From Micrococcaceae bacterium (GTDB lineage: Bacteria; Actinomycetota; Actinomycetes; Actinomycetales; Micrococcaceae), in NCBI GenBank assembly GCA_013393415.1, contig JABXHI010000001.1:123902-187901 (forward strand): a stretch of 64,000 nucleotides of DNA, written 5' to 3'. A program made the translations under genes and the position numbers. Of the stretch, positions 1 through 7,832 are shown piece after piece (the first letter of the stretch is position 1; every line of letters starts with the position of its first letter). The notes beneath the pieces are model-generated. The model had not been told where the DNA came from and did not search any database. It saw only the letters and a program-made list of their open reading frames with translations.

Positions 1-174
1 GGCCGCAGCGTCGGCTTGGGTGATGAAAGCGGGTCTGGCTTCAACCGCTAGCTCATGGGCACGGTCGGCCTGGTGGCGATCAATCCCCCATTCATCAAGG
101 TATCGGTCGTCGAGTTCTGGCATGTCTTCGATGGCGCGTTCGGCCATCCATTGGGCAACGTCGTGGGTGATCAT
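1..174 (-). CDS. Hypothetical protein, partial (C-terminus outside window)
   Basis: Only the first 58 codons are in the window; the gene runs off the left edge. The ATG overlaps the stop of the upstream gene as ATGA, so the two are very likely translationally coupled. The visible part is acidic and helical-looking, with a Trp and several His residues, and contains no motif I recognise. No signal peptide or membrane segment is seen. Confidence 0.6.
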   Translation of the reverse strand, partial: MITHDVAQWMAERAIEDMPELDDRYLDEWGIDRHQADRAHELAVEARPAFITQADAAA

Positions 175-566
175 GCAGTGCCTCTCATGTTGGAATGTAG
201 ACTTTCAGCGATTCGCTCTAGTGCCACAGCTGTACGAACTTCGGGACTTGGGTTATCCAGCGGGGCGTTGGCCACCGCGTCTTCGTAGCGCTGATCATTG
301 ATGTGGTCAGCCCGGTCACGCAGCCAAGCAGCTTCACCGTTGTCGCCGATACTTTGAGTCCACCGATCATCTTTGGGTGGCGGGACAACACTGTGGTGCT
401 CCAAGGATGTGGCTGCATCGGTCAGCGTCTTAGTCGCCGTGTCGATCTCATGAAGGTTGATAATCCTGATGAAGCCGCGGTGATGGTGAGCAGCGTCGCC
501 GCCGTGGGTTGCAGCCATAGCTGTAGCGTATTGTTCGGCGAGGATGCTGATATTATTTTGGGACAT
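171..566 (-). CDS. Hypothetical protein, 131 aa
   Basis: The start is set by a GGAGG ribosome-binding site five bases before the ATG at 566; an in-frame extension to 695 lacks support because it would cross the CCGGACAC promoter. The protein has a His-rich patch near residue 25 (DAAHHHRGF) and an acidic, Ala-rich C-terminal half. It belongs to no family I recognise. It is the first gene of an operon that continues off the left edge, driven by the promoter at 599-616. Confidence 0.6.
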   Translation of the reverse strand: MSQNNISILAEQYATAMAATHGGDAAHHHRGFIRIINLHEIDTATKTLTDAATSLEHHSVVPPPKDDRWTQSIGDNGEAAWLRDRADHINDQRYEDAVANAPLDNPSPEVRTAVALERIAESLHSNMRGTA

Positions 567-598
567 AGGGGCCTCCATAGGGTTGTGGCTAATGCTCT

Positions 599-616
599 TA
601 TCTCTACGGTGTCCGG
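599..616 (-). promoter_or_regulatory. CCGGACAC element, leadered class
   Basis: CCGGACAC at 609-616 on the minus strand, predicted +1 A at 599. The gene at 566 starts 33 bases further on, behind GGAGG. Confidence 0.55.
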
Positions 617-775
617 CGCGGATTTTCCCTATTCCCGAAAAGCGTTGGTGAAGCTCTTCCGAGCAGAAGTCAGCCATCGCGGCGTTGACCAGCACGCATC
701 CATCCAGACTCTCTCAACCTCACCACGCGAGGAATCCCCCTCCTTTAGGTTGGGGAGGAATCGCGTGACATAACG

Positions 776-1201
776 CTATGAAGGGCGCTGCTGATTGCTG
801 ATGTATTGCTTCACAATGTCTAGGGGTGCGCCGCCGGCGGAGGCCGCGAAGTAGGACGGGGACCACAGGTTCTTGCCCCATAGCAAGTCGGCGAGTTGGT
901 TGGGGTGGTCACGGCGGATGATTCGTGAGCTGACACCCTTTAGTGAATTCACCAGATCAGAGAGTCGTACTGCTGGCGGGTATTGGACTAGCAGGTGGAC
1001 GTGATCAGCTTCGCCATTGAATTCCGACAGTGTGGCGCCGAAGTCTTCGCACACACTTTCCATGGACTGCTGACAGGTGGTAAGCACAGCATCAGTGAAG
1101 ACTGCTTTACGGTATTTTGTGACAAAGACCAAGTGCGCATGAAGATGGTGCACAACATGGCGTCCCCTGCGAACATTTGGGTCATATTTCCAGCGTGGCA
1201 T
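776..1201 (-). CDS. tnpA: IS200/IS605 TnpA, Y1 HUH transposase
   Basis: A small single-strand transposase that cuts and rejoins the hairpin ends of IS605-type elements. The HUH motif is visible as DHVHLL, the conserved HLVFVTKYR strand precedes it, and the C-terminal helix carries WSPSYF and QYISNQ, where the catalytic tyrosine is expected. Its 141 residues match the family. The start at 1201 (MPRWKY) fits family length; the ORF runs upstream to 1285 without family similarity and would overlap tnpB. It probably also mobilises the IscB element at 13.3-15.1 kb, which has no transposase but shares the right end. Confidence 0.85.
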   Translation of the reverse strand: MPRWKYDPNVRRGRHVVHHLHAHLVFVTKYRKAVFTDAVLTTCQQSMESVCEDFGATLSEFNGEADHVHLLVQYPPAVRLSDLVNSLKGVSSRIIRRDHPNQLADLLWGKNLWSPSYFAASAGGAPLDIVKQYISNQQRPS

Positions 1202-1239
1202 ACTCTCAATGATATAGACCAAGTGATAGAATTGCAGGT

Positions 1240-2451
1240 ATGCAGCACACCACGATCCGCCTGAGACTGATGCCAGACACCGCATCTGGTCAGTTGCTGC
1301 GCAAAACCTTAGAAGTCTGCAATGCTGAGGCGAGCCGGATCAGTCAGGTGGCTCATGAGCGGAATATCCGCAACCAGTTTGATTTACAAAAAGTGGTTTA
1401 TGGCGAAGCGAAAGCTGCTATCGGCGCCGCTCAACCAGTATGCCTGACAGTGTCGAAGGTCCACGGTGCTATCGCAGCCCACAAAGCGAATATCCGCAAT
1501 GGCAACCGCGGGAAGAAGGGTTCAGCTCGGCGAGCCAAGGCCGAAGCCACGGTCATCCAGTTCCGCCCGGATGCCTCCCAACCCTATGATCAGCGCACCC
1601 TATCGCTGCGCATCGATGACAAAATCGCCAGCATCTGGGTCACCGATACCGGTGCTGGGAAGCCTGGCCGACTGAAAATCCCATTCACCTGCTGGGATCG
1701 CCATGCCGACCAGCTGCGTGAAGCCGCAAAAATCTTAGAAACCGACCTCGTACGACATCACCACGGCTGGTATCTGCACGTCACCATCGCCACACCAAAA
1801 CCACAGACCTCCCTACCAGTCACCACCACCCCATCAGACTGGCTCGGCATTGATATGGGGTTAGAAAATCTTGCCTACGATTCTGATAACCACAGTTTCA
1901 CCGGCAAAACCGTAGATGCCACCAGAACACGGCGCCTACACAACCGCACCTGGGCACAACAATTACTGTCCCAGCCAAATAACCGTACCGCTCACCGACT
2001 GTTGAAGTCCTGGAGTGGACGTGAACGACGGTTCGCCACCGACACCAACCACCGCATTTCCAAGAGCATCGTGCAATTGGCTTATCGCACCAACCGCGGC
2101 ATCGCCCTCGAAACCCTCGATGGTATCCGCGACCGGGCACGGCACCGCAAGCCACAGCGAACACGATTCCACTCTTGGGCATTCCGGCAACTTGGTGAGT
2201 TCATCGTCTACAAAGCAGCGCAACTGGGTGTACCGGTCGTTTTTGTCAACCCCGCCTACACGTCCCAAACCTGCCACCAATGCGGCAACCGGGACAAAAA
2301 GGCACGCACCACCCAAGCACTCTACAAGTGCTCCAATGCATCCTGTGCCTACGCTGGGCACGCCGACCACAATGCTGCCATCAACATCCAACACCTCGCC
2401 CCCGAGGCATGGCAGCACCAACAAACTCAGGCCGTCAGTCACGCGGCTTAA
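1240..2451 (+). CDS. tnpB: TnpB, RNA-guided endonuclease of IS605
   Basis: TnpB of 403 residues, the Cas12-related nuclease guided by an RNA from the 3' end of its own element, acting to retain the transposon. The RuvC-like active site is visible: first Asp in WLGIDMGLENL (about residue 202), Glu in LETLDGIRDR (about 290) and the last Asp in GHADHNAAINI. A zinc ribbon with CHQC and a second Cys pair (CSNASC) lies between the last two. The length is normal and no frameshift is seen, so the protein is probably intact. It is divergent from tnpA, with 38 bases between the starts. Confidence 0.9.
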   Translation: MQHTTIRLRLMPDTASGQLLRKTLEVCNAEASRISQVAHERNIRNQFDLQKVVYGEAKAAIGAAQPVCLTVSKVHGAIAAHKANIRNGNRGKKGSARRAKAEATVIQFRPDASQPYDQRTLSLRIDDKIASIWVTDTGAGKPGRLKIPFTCWDRHADQLREAAKILETDLVRHHHGWYLHVTIATPKPQTSLPVTTTPSDWLGIDMGLENLAYDSDNHSFTGKTVDATRTRRLHNRTWAQQLLSQPNNRTAHRLLKSWSGRERRFATDTNHRISKSIVQLAYRTNRGIALETLDGIRDRARHRKPQRTRFHSWAFRQLGEFIVYKAAQLGVPVVFVNPAYTSQTCHQCGNRDKKARTTQALYKCSNASCAYAGHADHNAAINIQHLAPEAWQHQQTQAVSHAA

Positions 2452-2588
2452 GCAGCCTGACGCTATGACCTCGACCGTGGACCACCACAACCGCAGGCAG
2501 TCAGAGCGGCAGATACGCACACCGTTATCAGTGCAGTATCAAGCCTGGTCCTTCAGGGCCAGGTAGTTGACGTAGCGCCAGGATGGCA
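2400..2588 (+). ncRNA. Predicted TnpB guide RNA (omega/reRNA) with guide segment
   Basis: In this family the guide RNA is transcribed from the 3' part of tnpB through the right end, and its last bases copy the flanking DNA. The right end is placed at 2571, so the guide would start at 2572 and cover roughly the next 16 bases, which belong to the interrupted host gene. The hairpin at 2545-2562 would be near the 3' end of the scaffold. The 5' boundary is not visible in the sequence and is only approximate. Confidence 0.5.
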
Positions 2589-2950
2589 TTGGCTTCGGTT
2601 GGGTCGGCATTGATTTCGATGGTGAACTCGTACCGATTCGACCACTGATCGTACTCATATGGCCCTACAGTACGAACCGTGGTCTTGTCGCCATGCCACT
2701 CTCGGACTGCACCTTCGATGACGTGGTCGCGCTGATCCAGGTAGCTCTGAACATCTTCTGCGTCGTGGTATTTATCAGCCAGGTACTCGGATGGCACCGC
2801 CGGGTGGAAGTTGTGGTGGGTGATGGCGTGGGCGTAGTGCTTGCCGTCGAACGTCGAGATATAGGCCGACGACACGTCTTCGCCTAGTGGTCGGGGCGAA
2901 ATGGCGGTGTAATCGGACTGGTCACTGGGGTGCTGCGGAGTGTTCGTCAT
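2528..2950 (-). pseudogene. Hypothetical protein, 3' end replaced by IS605
   Basis: The ORF of 140 codons starts nine bases after CCGGACAC. The last dozen codons (PGPEGPGLILH) are translated from the right end of the IS, so the natural C-terminus is lost. The region around VPSEYLADKYHDAEDVQ is clearly related to residues 80-120 of the tagged protein at 7833-8855 (VPSDYAALYRHDPVDIQ, then a shared QxxVIE segment). This gene therefore looks like a stand-alone copy of that domain without the N-terminal tag. Whether the truncated product still works is unknown. Confidence 0.6.
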
Positions 2951-2967
2951 ACTTCTACCGTGTCCGG
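2950..2967 (-). promoter_or_regulatory. CCGGACAC element, leaderless class
   Basis: CCGGACAC at 2960-2967, then nine bases (GGTAGAAGT) and the ATG at 2950. No Shine-Dalgarno sequence lies between. Confidence 0.6.
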
Positions 2968-3074
2968 CCTATTCGTCGCCGTTGCGGAATGGGTTGTCGG
3001 CTCGTAGCTCGTCACCTCATGGCGACTTCACACAGTGCTGATCGGTGAGCGCTTCGATGGCACACGCAAATCCG

Positions 3075-3470
3075 CTATGCTGCCTCCAGTGTTTTCACCG
3101 TCTTGAAAGCCAGGCGCCAGCAGGTGAGGGAGAAAGCAAAGAGACCGATGAGCAATGCCACACCAAATATGGCAACGGCTGGGTTCACCCACCATTGAAC
3201 TAAGTCATAACTTGGCGTACAGGGGTAGCTAATTGGGAAAAACTCACCGGATGGACCAGAGGCGTCAGAGCGATGGTATTCAGGGTCGTATCCATGGCCT
3301 GAGACAATGCATTGACTCCTCATATCGACCTTTGTCCGAGTATGCCCCCAGAAAAATACGATGACAAGCGCGTATGAAGAAACAAGCGTGATGAGACTCC
3401 ACAGCAAAGTCCCTTCTGTTGCGAAGAATCGCACCAATCGAGACTTTGGTGTGCCCGTTTCATTACTCAC
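3075..3470 (-). CDS. Two-TM membrane protein, 131 aa
   Basis: Two hydrophobic helices, at about residues 22-42 and 98-120, flank a loop of some 55 residues holding two cysteines (SQCIVSGHG and YPCTPSYD) that could form a disulphide outside the cell. The N-terminus is basic and probably cytoplasmic. The start overlaps the stop of the large glycoside-hydrolase-like gene as ATGA, so both are made from one mRNA. It could be a membrane partner for that protein. The long Cys-bearing loop argues against a simple holin. Confidence 0.6.
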   Translation of the reverse strand: MSNETGTPKSRLVRFFATEGTLLWSLITLVSSYALVIVFFWGHTRTKVDMRSQCIVSGHGYDPEYHRSDASGPSGEFFPISYPCTPSYDLVQWWVNPAVAIFGVALLIGLFAFSLTCWRLAFKTVKTLEAA

Positions 3471-5806
3471 GACTCTATGAGGGTTCTTTCTTTGAGGACA
3501 GTGGCAAAGCCACTGATAAAACTGCTGAGTTCATCATATGGCAACAAGTGTGGTGGGACAACGCCAAAAATAAAATATGCTCTTGCAGCGACATGCACCA
3601 GGTCAGATGAAGTGACCAGCATGTGATATGCTGCATCTTCGGCGACCGCCTCTGTGCCAAATCTTCCTGCAAAAAAATCTATGAACCGCTGTCTGGAACC
3701 TCCCTGGCTCGAATAGTATCTGGCGAAAGCATTGGCGATATTATTCCCCGATTTGATGTGTTGTGTCAGATTGTATGCGTCAGCATCTTCGATGAGATCA
3801 GAGTAACCAAAAGTTGAAACAACACCAGGGACTGCAAGATTGTCTATCGCGAACTGATGTCCCGAACTATATTCGCTGCTTCGATCTCTCCATTCACGAT
3901 AAAACGTCATTAAGTCACCTCCCCAACCCGTCAAGTCACCCGCGTTGGTGGTCTGAGGATTCCCCGGAGTGTCATTACGGTACGCTCCGTTGCAACTGGC
4001 CATAAGGTGCTCAGTGCCCACAGCGAATCCCGTGACTGGGTCTGTGAATTCCTCTACTATGTTGAAACCTTGATCCTGAGCATAGTTGACAAATTCCTGA
4101 TTTACAGGGCCTAGCAATGCTTGCCAATGAAGTCCATCATAGCTTTCACTCCGTACAAACTGCATCACAAGTTCGTTGGGGTCGCCTTGACCATAGTCCT
4201 GGGCGCATTGATAAAGGTCACTGATATACTGAATAAAATCTTCGGCAACTTGGGTAGGGCTGTTAACCGACGATTGTCCGGGGTCCCCGTCATCTTCCCG
4301 CCATGCGTTGTTATCGAGGTCGAAGGGTTCATCGATATCTGTTACTCGCCATTCTTTGATTTGGTTGAAAGACCAGTTAGCAGGCAGAGGGAATCCGAGG
4401 TTGCCGGAAAACCCCCAGGACATACTGGATACAAAGGAGTAGCGTGCGTGACACTGTTCGGTCACATTGATGCAGACGTTTCTTGAACCGTAAACCCCAT
4501 GCACGTAGCGACCGCCACGCCCTAAAAGGCCAGCCCTTACTCCGTTGAAGTAAGGAATGATGGCTGACTCGATTGCCTGCTGTGTGGCATCGTAGTCAAC
4601 TGCAAAATAGATAACCGTACCCCGGTTGAATCCAAAGGATGCTGCTAAATCGTGGGCTTCGGTAGCGTGACTGTAACCAGCGGAATACGTGAAATCTTCA
4701 TAGAGCCGAGCATTTTCTTGGAAAATTGGCATGACCCGAAGTCCGGCATCGAAAATAACATCGAGCTCACCGGGTTTGATATCTTTGTCCAGTGTTGAGC
4801 CAACCGGGTCGTTGAGATATCTGCCGACAGCTTTGTAACCGTTATTAGCCAACCACGCAGCACGAGTGGGTGTTATTTCAAACCTAGTGTCACATCCTGT
4901 TACAGGGCGATCTGGGTCACCCATCGAGACAAGGAGCTGTGCCCATGTTTGATAGTCTCCCCTACCGTTGACCTCCAACTGACTAAATCCTTGAAAGACT
5001 CTTACAAACTCAGATAGCTGAGAGTCAAAAGTTGAGCGCTGATTCGAGCGTGTACCTTCTGGTGGAACTGGTTCGTTAAATACGCACGCTGCGGAAAACA
5101 GCTCGACGAGAACGCCGCTATCTCCTATGTTCAGCGTGTTAGCTCTTAGCCCAGCTTGGGTCCCAGGGCCAAAATTTCCATTTGGGGCTGCAATGCCTAA
5201 CTCATACTGCAAGGCAACCATAAGGGACTGTTGAACGGATCGGGAGTATATACCATCGCATGGCCCAATATCGAAAGCGGGGCGAGACCAGTAACCACCA
5301 TTCAGCCAGCGCTGAATAGACCGGATTTTATCAGTGCCCCCGGATATGACTGTATAGGCGTCCATGTTCAATAAGCATTTGAACACTTCGGGAGGTAAAA
5401 GAATTGCATTAGGTCCAGAAATGCCATCTGGGAGCCCCATGTTGGTTCTTAAAGCCACAAGGCTTGATGTCGTCCTAGTGTCCCAGGTGCCATAAGTATT
5501 ACCGCCCCAGTATCCTTTGCAGAATAAGGCGAACTGAATGATGCGGACTATATTTCCATTAGCATCCCACCCTGGATTGATCGCTCCAAGTGATCTAACG
5601 CGATCCTCTGTAGAAGGACCAAATGTGGGGACGATATTCGTTATACCAAGCTCTATCTGCAACCCGAGGATCAACGATCTCATAACGGGCCAACCGGTGC
5701 GTCCATTCTCAGGTGTCGGCTCATAGCCAGCAAAAGCTCCATAGGTTTGATTGACCCACACCTGGGCGTCAAGCACCTTTTGGTCACCAGAATTGACAAC
5801 GGTCAT
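3467..5806 (-). CDS. Peptidoglycan-binding-like repeats plus DUF1906 glycoside-hydrolase-like protein
   Basis: A protein of 779 residues. The first 310 or so contain three repeats of the peptidoglycan-binding type (runs such as FGPSTEDRVRSLG, IYSRSVQQSLMVALQ and FGPGTQAGLRA). Next comes a Rv2525c-like glycoside-hydrolase domain (DUF1906): GCDTRFEITPTRAAWL, YKAVGRYLND, VIYFAVDYDA and YVHGVYGS follow the family order. The last 230 residues are unassigned. No signal peptide is visible at either possible start (ATG 5806 behind GGTGA, or TTG 5860). It probably binds and may cut cell-wall glycan; a lysin or a secreted effector are both possible. Confidence 0.7.
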   Translation of the reverse strand: MTVVNSGDQKVLDAQVWVNQTYGAFAGYEPTPENGRTGWPVMRSLILGLQIELGITNIVPTFGPSTEDRVRSLGAINPGWDANGNIVRIIQFALFCKGYWGGNTYGTWDTRTTSSLVALRTNMGLPDGISGPNAILLPPEVFKCLLNMDAYTVISGGTDKIRSIQRWLNGGYWSRPAFDIGPCDGIYSRSVQQSLMVALQYELGIAAPNGNFGPGTQAGLRANTLNIGDSGVLVELFSAACVFNEPVPPEGTRSNQRSTFDSQLSEFVRVFQGFSQLEVNGRGDYQTWAQLLVSMGDPDRPVTGCDTRFEITPTRAAWLANNGYKAVGRYLNDPVGSTLDKDIKPGELDVIFDAGLRVMPIFQENARLYEDFTYSAGYSHATEAHDLAASFGFNRGTVIYFAVDYDATQQAIESAIIPYFNGVRAGLLGRGGRYVHGVYGSRNVCINVTEQCHARYSFVSSMSWGFSGNLGFPLPANWSFNQIKEWRVTDIDEPFDLDNNAWREDDGDPGQSSVNSPTQVAEDFIQYISDLYQCAQDYGQGDPNELVMQFVRSESYDGLHWQALLGPVNQEFVNYAQDQGFNIVEEFTDPVTGFAVGTEHLMASCNGAYRNDTPGNPQTTNAGDLTGWGGDLMTFYREWRDRSSEYSSGHQFAIDNLAVPGVVSTFGYSDLIEDADAYNLTQHIKSGNNIANAFARYYSSQGGSRQRFIDFFAGRFGTEAVAEDAAYHMLVTSSDLVHVAARAYFIFGVVPPHLLPYDELSSFISGFATVLKERTLIES

Positions 5807-6071
5807 GAAATCACCATAATTTCGGGGATAGCCTGCGTTCTCCTCATCACAAACTACCAATGAAATCTACCCGTAACCACCCTAAACAGGCTAACGATTG
5901 AAAAAAATTTCATAAATATATCTGCGTACCGATTCATATATTCTGAACTACACTAAAACTGGCGTCCCCAAGTCCGTGGAAGCTATCACAATTACATCGC
6001 TCCTTGAAATATCGCAACCTAGACAACAGTGACCGGAACGCTGAAAGACGCTGTTTCTCCAAGGAGCGTCT
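5807..6071. other. Divergent intergenic region, AT-rich
   Basis: The region lies between the glycoside-hydrolase-like gene (minus) and a small lipoprotein gene (plus). The stretch 5895-5950 is AT-rich (aaaaaaatttcataaatata) and probably holds promoters for one or both sides. No CCGGACAC element occurs here. Confidence 0.35.
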
Positions 6072-6264
6072 GTTGAAGGTCCACCGTATTGTGATTACTG
6101 TGATGGGCGTAATCGCGGCGTTGTCAGTTGCAGGATGCACTGATGAAACATCACCCGACGAAGCCATCAGCATGGTACCCGTACAGGATATTCTTTGCCT
6201 TCACCCAGATACTGTTGAGGCAGCCATAAACACACTGGGGCTCGAAGACATCCCCGACCTCTAG
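6072..6264 (+). CDS. Small lipoprotein, possibly truncated
   Basis: The start is taken as TTG at 6072 behind AAGGAG; an ATG at 6004 would place 22 polar residues before the signal peptide. The product of 63 residues has a signal sequence ending in a lipobox (LSVAGC), so it should be lipid-anchored outside the cell. The mature part is only about 43 residues. After the stop the same frame continues with protein-like segments broken by more stops (SFDPENPISSPP, then a stretch with LLVFLSDRGKYLTVRL), so this may be the 5' end of a decayed longer gene. Confidence 0.5.
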
Positions 6265-6721
6265 GCCGCCTCTTTTGATCCTGAAAACCCGATATCTTCG
6301 CCACCATCCCATCGGCAGGTGAATAAATAGAAAAGCAGGAGGTGTTCGCATCTGCTCCACTTCTACCGGCGATGGATCGGGATAGATCGGTTAACGCCCT
6401 GCACCGTTTTCCTGAGCCTGATCGGGTCGAAGCGGGAGCGGAGAGAACAAGCAGGTGGCTTGGAGTTATCTCAATAAGAGCAGATCGAAACCACTGTGAC
6501 ACAGGGCGACCTCCTTGTGTTCTTATCCGATAGAGGTAAATATCTGACCGTGCGACTGCACTGATCACATCAGCTTCGGAATGCGTCTTGATGAGGCACT
6601 TACCATCGTTGTTGCAATTATTCTTCTAGGCTTGCTGAGAGGAGACCATTGGTCTCGTCGTGCCGAGATAGTGTCAGGTGCCACCATTCTTAGGGGATAC
6701 CAATGGTAGCTTAGCTGTCTG
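6265..6721 (+). pseudogene. Decayed continuation of lipoprotein gene or non-coding
   Basis: No intact gene is seen in this 457-base stretch. In the frame of the preceding lipoprotein, segments resembling protein continue across stops near 6264, 6334 and 6471 and end at about 6560. From about 6600 to 6721 the DNA probably holds regulatory sequence for the antitoxin gene. The assignment as a pseudogene rests only on the look of the translated pieces. Confidence 0.3.
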
Positions 6722-6739
6722 CCGGACACGGTGAACCCA
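6722..6739 (+). promoter_or_regulatory. CCGGACAC element, plus-strand copy
   Basis: The only plus-strand copy found: CCGGACAC at 6722-6729, nine bases (GGTGAACCC), then the ATG at 6739. It reverses together with its gene, which shows that orientation follows transcription. Confidence 0.65.
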
Positions 6740-6990
6740 TGGCTAACAATTCGCAGCAGATTTCCATCACCGATCTCCGGGCCAACCTCGGCACCGTCAT
6801 GCGCCATGCACAGCAGACCGGTCAACGTACCGTGGTCACGCGAAACGGCAAGCCAGTCGCCGCGTTGAGCAGGGTTGATAGTCTGACCTATGTTGAGATG
6901 CTTCCGCGAGGCCGTGTCGTGGCGGATCATGTTGACATCGACAGCCCCGACCTCGACCGAATGCGTGCTTCGATCCGACAATTCGCGTAG
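6739..6990 (+). CDS. Phd/YefM-family antitoxin, solitary
   Basis: 83 residues with the prevent-host-death pattern: an N-terminal ISITDLRANLGTVMRHAQQTG helix region, then VVTRNGKPVAALSRVD. Antitoxins of this type bind DNA through the N-terminal half and their toxin through the C-terminal tail. No toxin gene follows; the next gene is convergent and starts far away, and no toxin-like ORF lies upstream. It may neutralise a toxin elsewhere in the cell or act only as a regulator. It is the one backbone gene on the plus strand with the CCGGACAC element. Confidence 0.75.
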   Translation: MANNSQQISITDLRANLGTVMRHAQQTGQRTVVTRNGKPVAALSRVDSLTYVEMLPRGRVVADHVDIDSPDLDRMRASIRQFA

Positions 6991-7019
6991 CAGATGGACT
7001 CGAAACGGCGCCAAGAATT

Positions 7020-7736
7020 TTAGTCTTTGCTCCGTTGTTTCAGCATGTGCTCAACCGCATAGGCGTTCATGCGAAATGACCGGCCTCGGGTTGCCAGCGC
7101 TTTTTGGTGCTGCTCGATGTTGTCATCGACATAAGCGATAGCACTTCGCATAGATGCACCCTTGATCATCTCGCGGGGCTTCACGGTGCCGTTTTCTAGA
7201 CCGCGACGATATCCCTGGTATTCCTCTAGCCGGTGCTCCAGTAATTCTTTGCCGTATCCGTTGACATGATTCAGATAGCCTTCGTCATCCCATAGTTGCG
7301 AGTCCCAGATTTCTTCAAACCTCACCTCGGCAACAGGATCGATGGGAACATCCTGCTGATATGCCCGTCCCCAGGAGTTCAGTCGAGCCGCATCCTGTGC
7401 TGTGCGCTGCCGCCTCGCGCTGGCCTTGGGGTCCTGGTCCACCATCTCATCGAGCCGCGCGCTGTAGGTTGCTAAATTGCCTTTTGTGCGTCGCTTCTCC
7501 CCCATGACTTCTCGCCAGTTTGATTCATAAAACGACAGTTCGCGGTGGGCATCGTCATAGCTGAGCCGAATATCGTCATCGGTCGGGGTGTCTCGAAGCT
7601 GGTCAAAGGTGGGCTTTGGGGCAGTGGAAAGGCCAAGGCTTACCTCGGCTTCGGAGTGATTTTTGGTGGTGTACTTTCCATCGTTGGTGCGGTTGCTCTG
7701 TTGCGCTATTTGGGCAGAAGTCAGTGGTGTCGTCAT
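7020..7736 (-). CDS. Tagged protein A (NR-DGKY-HSE N-terminus), 238 aa
   Basis: The first 35 residues carry the tag shared by six proteins in this window: SAQIAQQSNR, then DGKYTTK and HSEAEVSLG. The rest is a charged, largely helical body with a coiled-coil look (ELSFYESNWREVMGEKRRTKG) and no known fold. It has no cysteine pair, signal peptide or membrane segment. The start is nine bases from CCGGACAC; the in-frame upstream extension crosses that element. The body differs from the other tagged proteins, so the tag behaves as a module joined to different cargo. Confidence 0.65.
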   Translation of the reverse strand: MTTPLTSAQIAQQSNRTNDGKYTTKNHSEAEVSLGLSTAPKPTFDQLRDTPTDDDIRLSYDDAHRELSFYESNWREVMGEKRRTKGNLATYSARLDEMVDQDPKASARRQRTAQDAARLNSWGRAYQQDVPIDPVAEVRFEEIWDSQLWDDEGYLNHVNGYGKELLEHRLEEYQGYRRGLENGTVKPREMIKGASMRSAIAYVDDNIEQHQKALATRGRSFRMNAYAVEHMLKQRSKD

Positions 7737-7753
7737 GCACCGGTAGTGTCCGG
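7736..7753 (-). promoter_or_regulatory. CCGGACAC element, leaderless class
   Basis: CCGGACAC at 7746-7753, nine bases, ATG at 7736. The base before the motif is A, as for the other DGKY-type tagged genes. An ACTGGTGTCCCC arm lies just upstream. Confidence 0.6.
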
Positions 7754-7789
7754 TGGCCAGTATCCCAGGGGACACCAGTACAGCAGAAT

Positions 7790-7819
7790 GCCCCCGAACC
7801 GATGACCGATCCGAGGGCG
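7790..7819 (-). terminator. Probable terminator hairpin
   Basis: GCCCTCG and CGGGGGC pair around a loop downstream of the gene that ends at 7833. An outer stem (CAGCAGAAT with ATTCTGCTG) could extend it. No T-tract follows, so intrinsic termination is uncertain. Confidence 0.4.
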
Positions 7820-7832
7820 TGCATAGTGACGA

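Larger units (their letters stand above)
725..2571. mobile_element. IS200/IS605-family insertion sequence with tnpA and tnpB
   Basis: A complete-looking IS605-type element with head-to-head tnpA (minus) and tnpB (plus). The left end carries an imperfect hairpin at about 733-773 (CGCGAGGAATCCCC paired with GGGGAGGAATCGCG). The right end carries the hairpin CTGGTCC-TTCA-GGGCCAG at 2545-2562 and stops at GTAGTTGAC, close to 2571. That boundary is supported by the IscB element, which shares 33 bases with it (2539-2571 against 15071-15103, two mismatches) and then diverges. The left boundary is approximate. The element interrupts the 3' end of the gene at 2528-2950. Confidence 0.8.

Noticed and set aside
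303..773. Plus-strand ORF of 156 codons
   Set aside because: It runs antisense to the 171-566 gene and into the IS end, with no ribosome-binding site and an odd composition.
1963..2520. Minus-strand ORF of 185 codons inside tnpB
   Set aside because: It is a shadow of tnpB; the translation is Val/Gly/Cys-rich with no family likeness.
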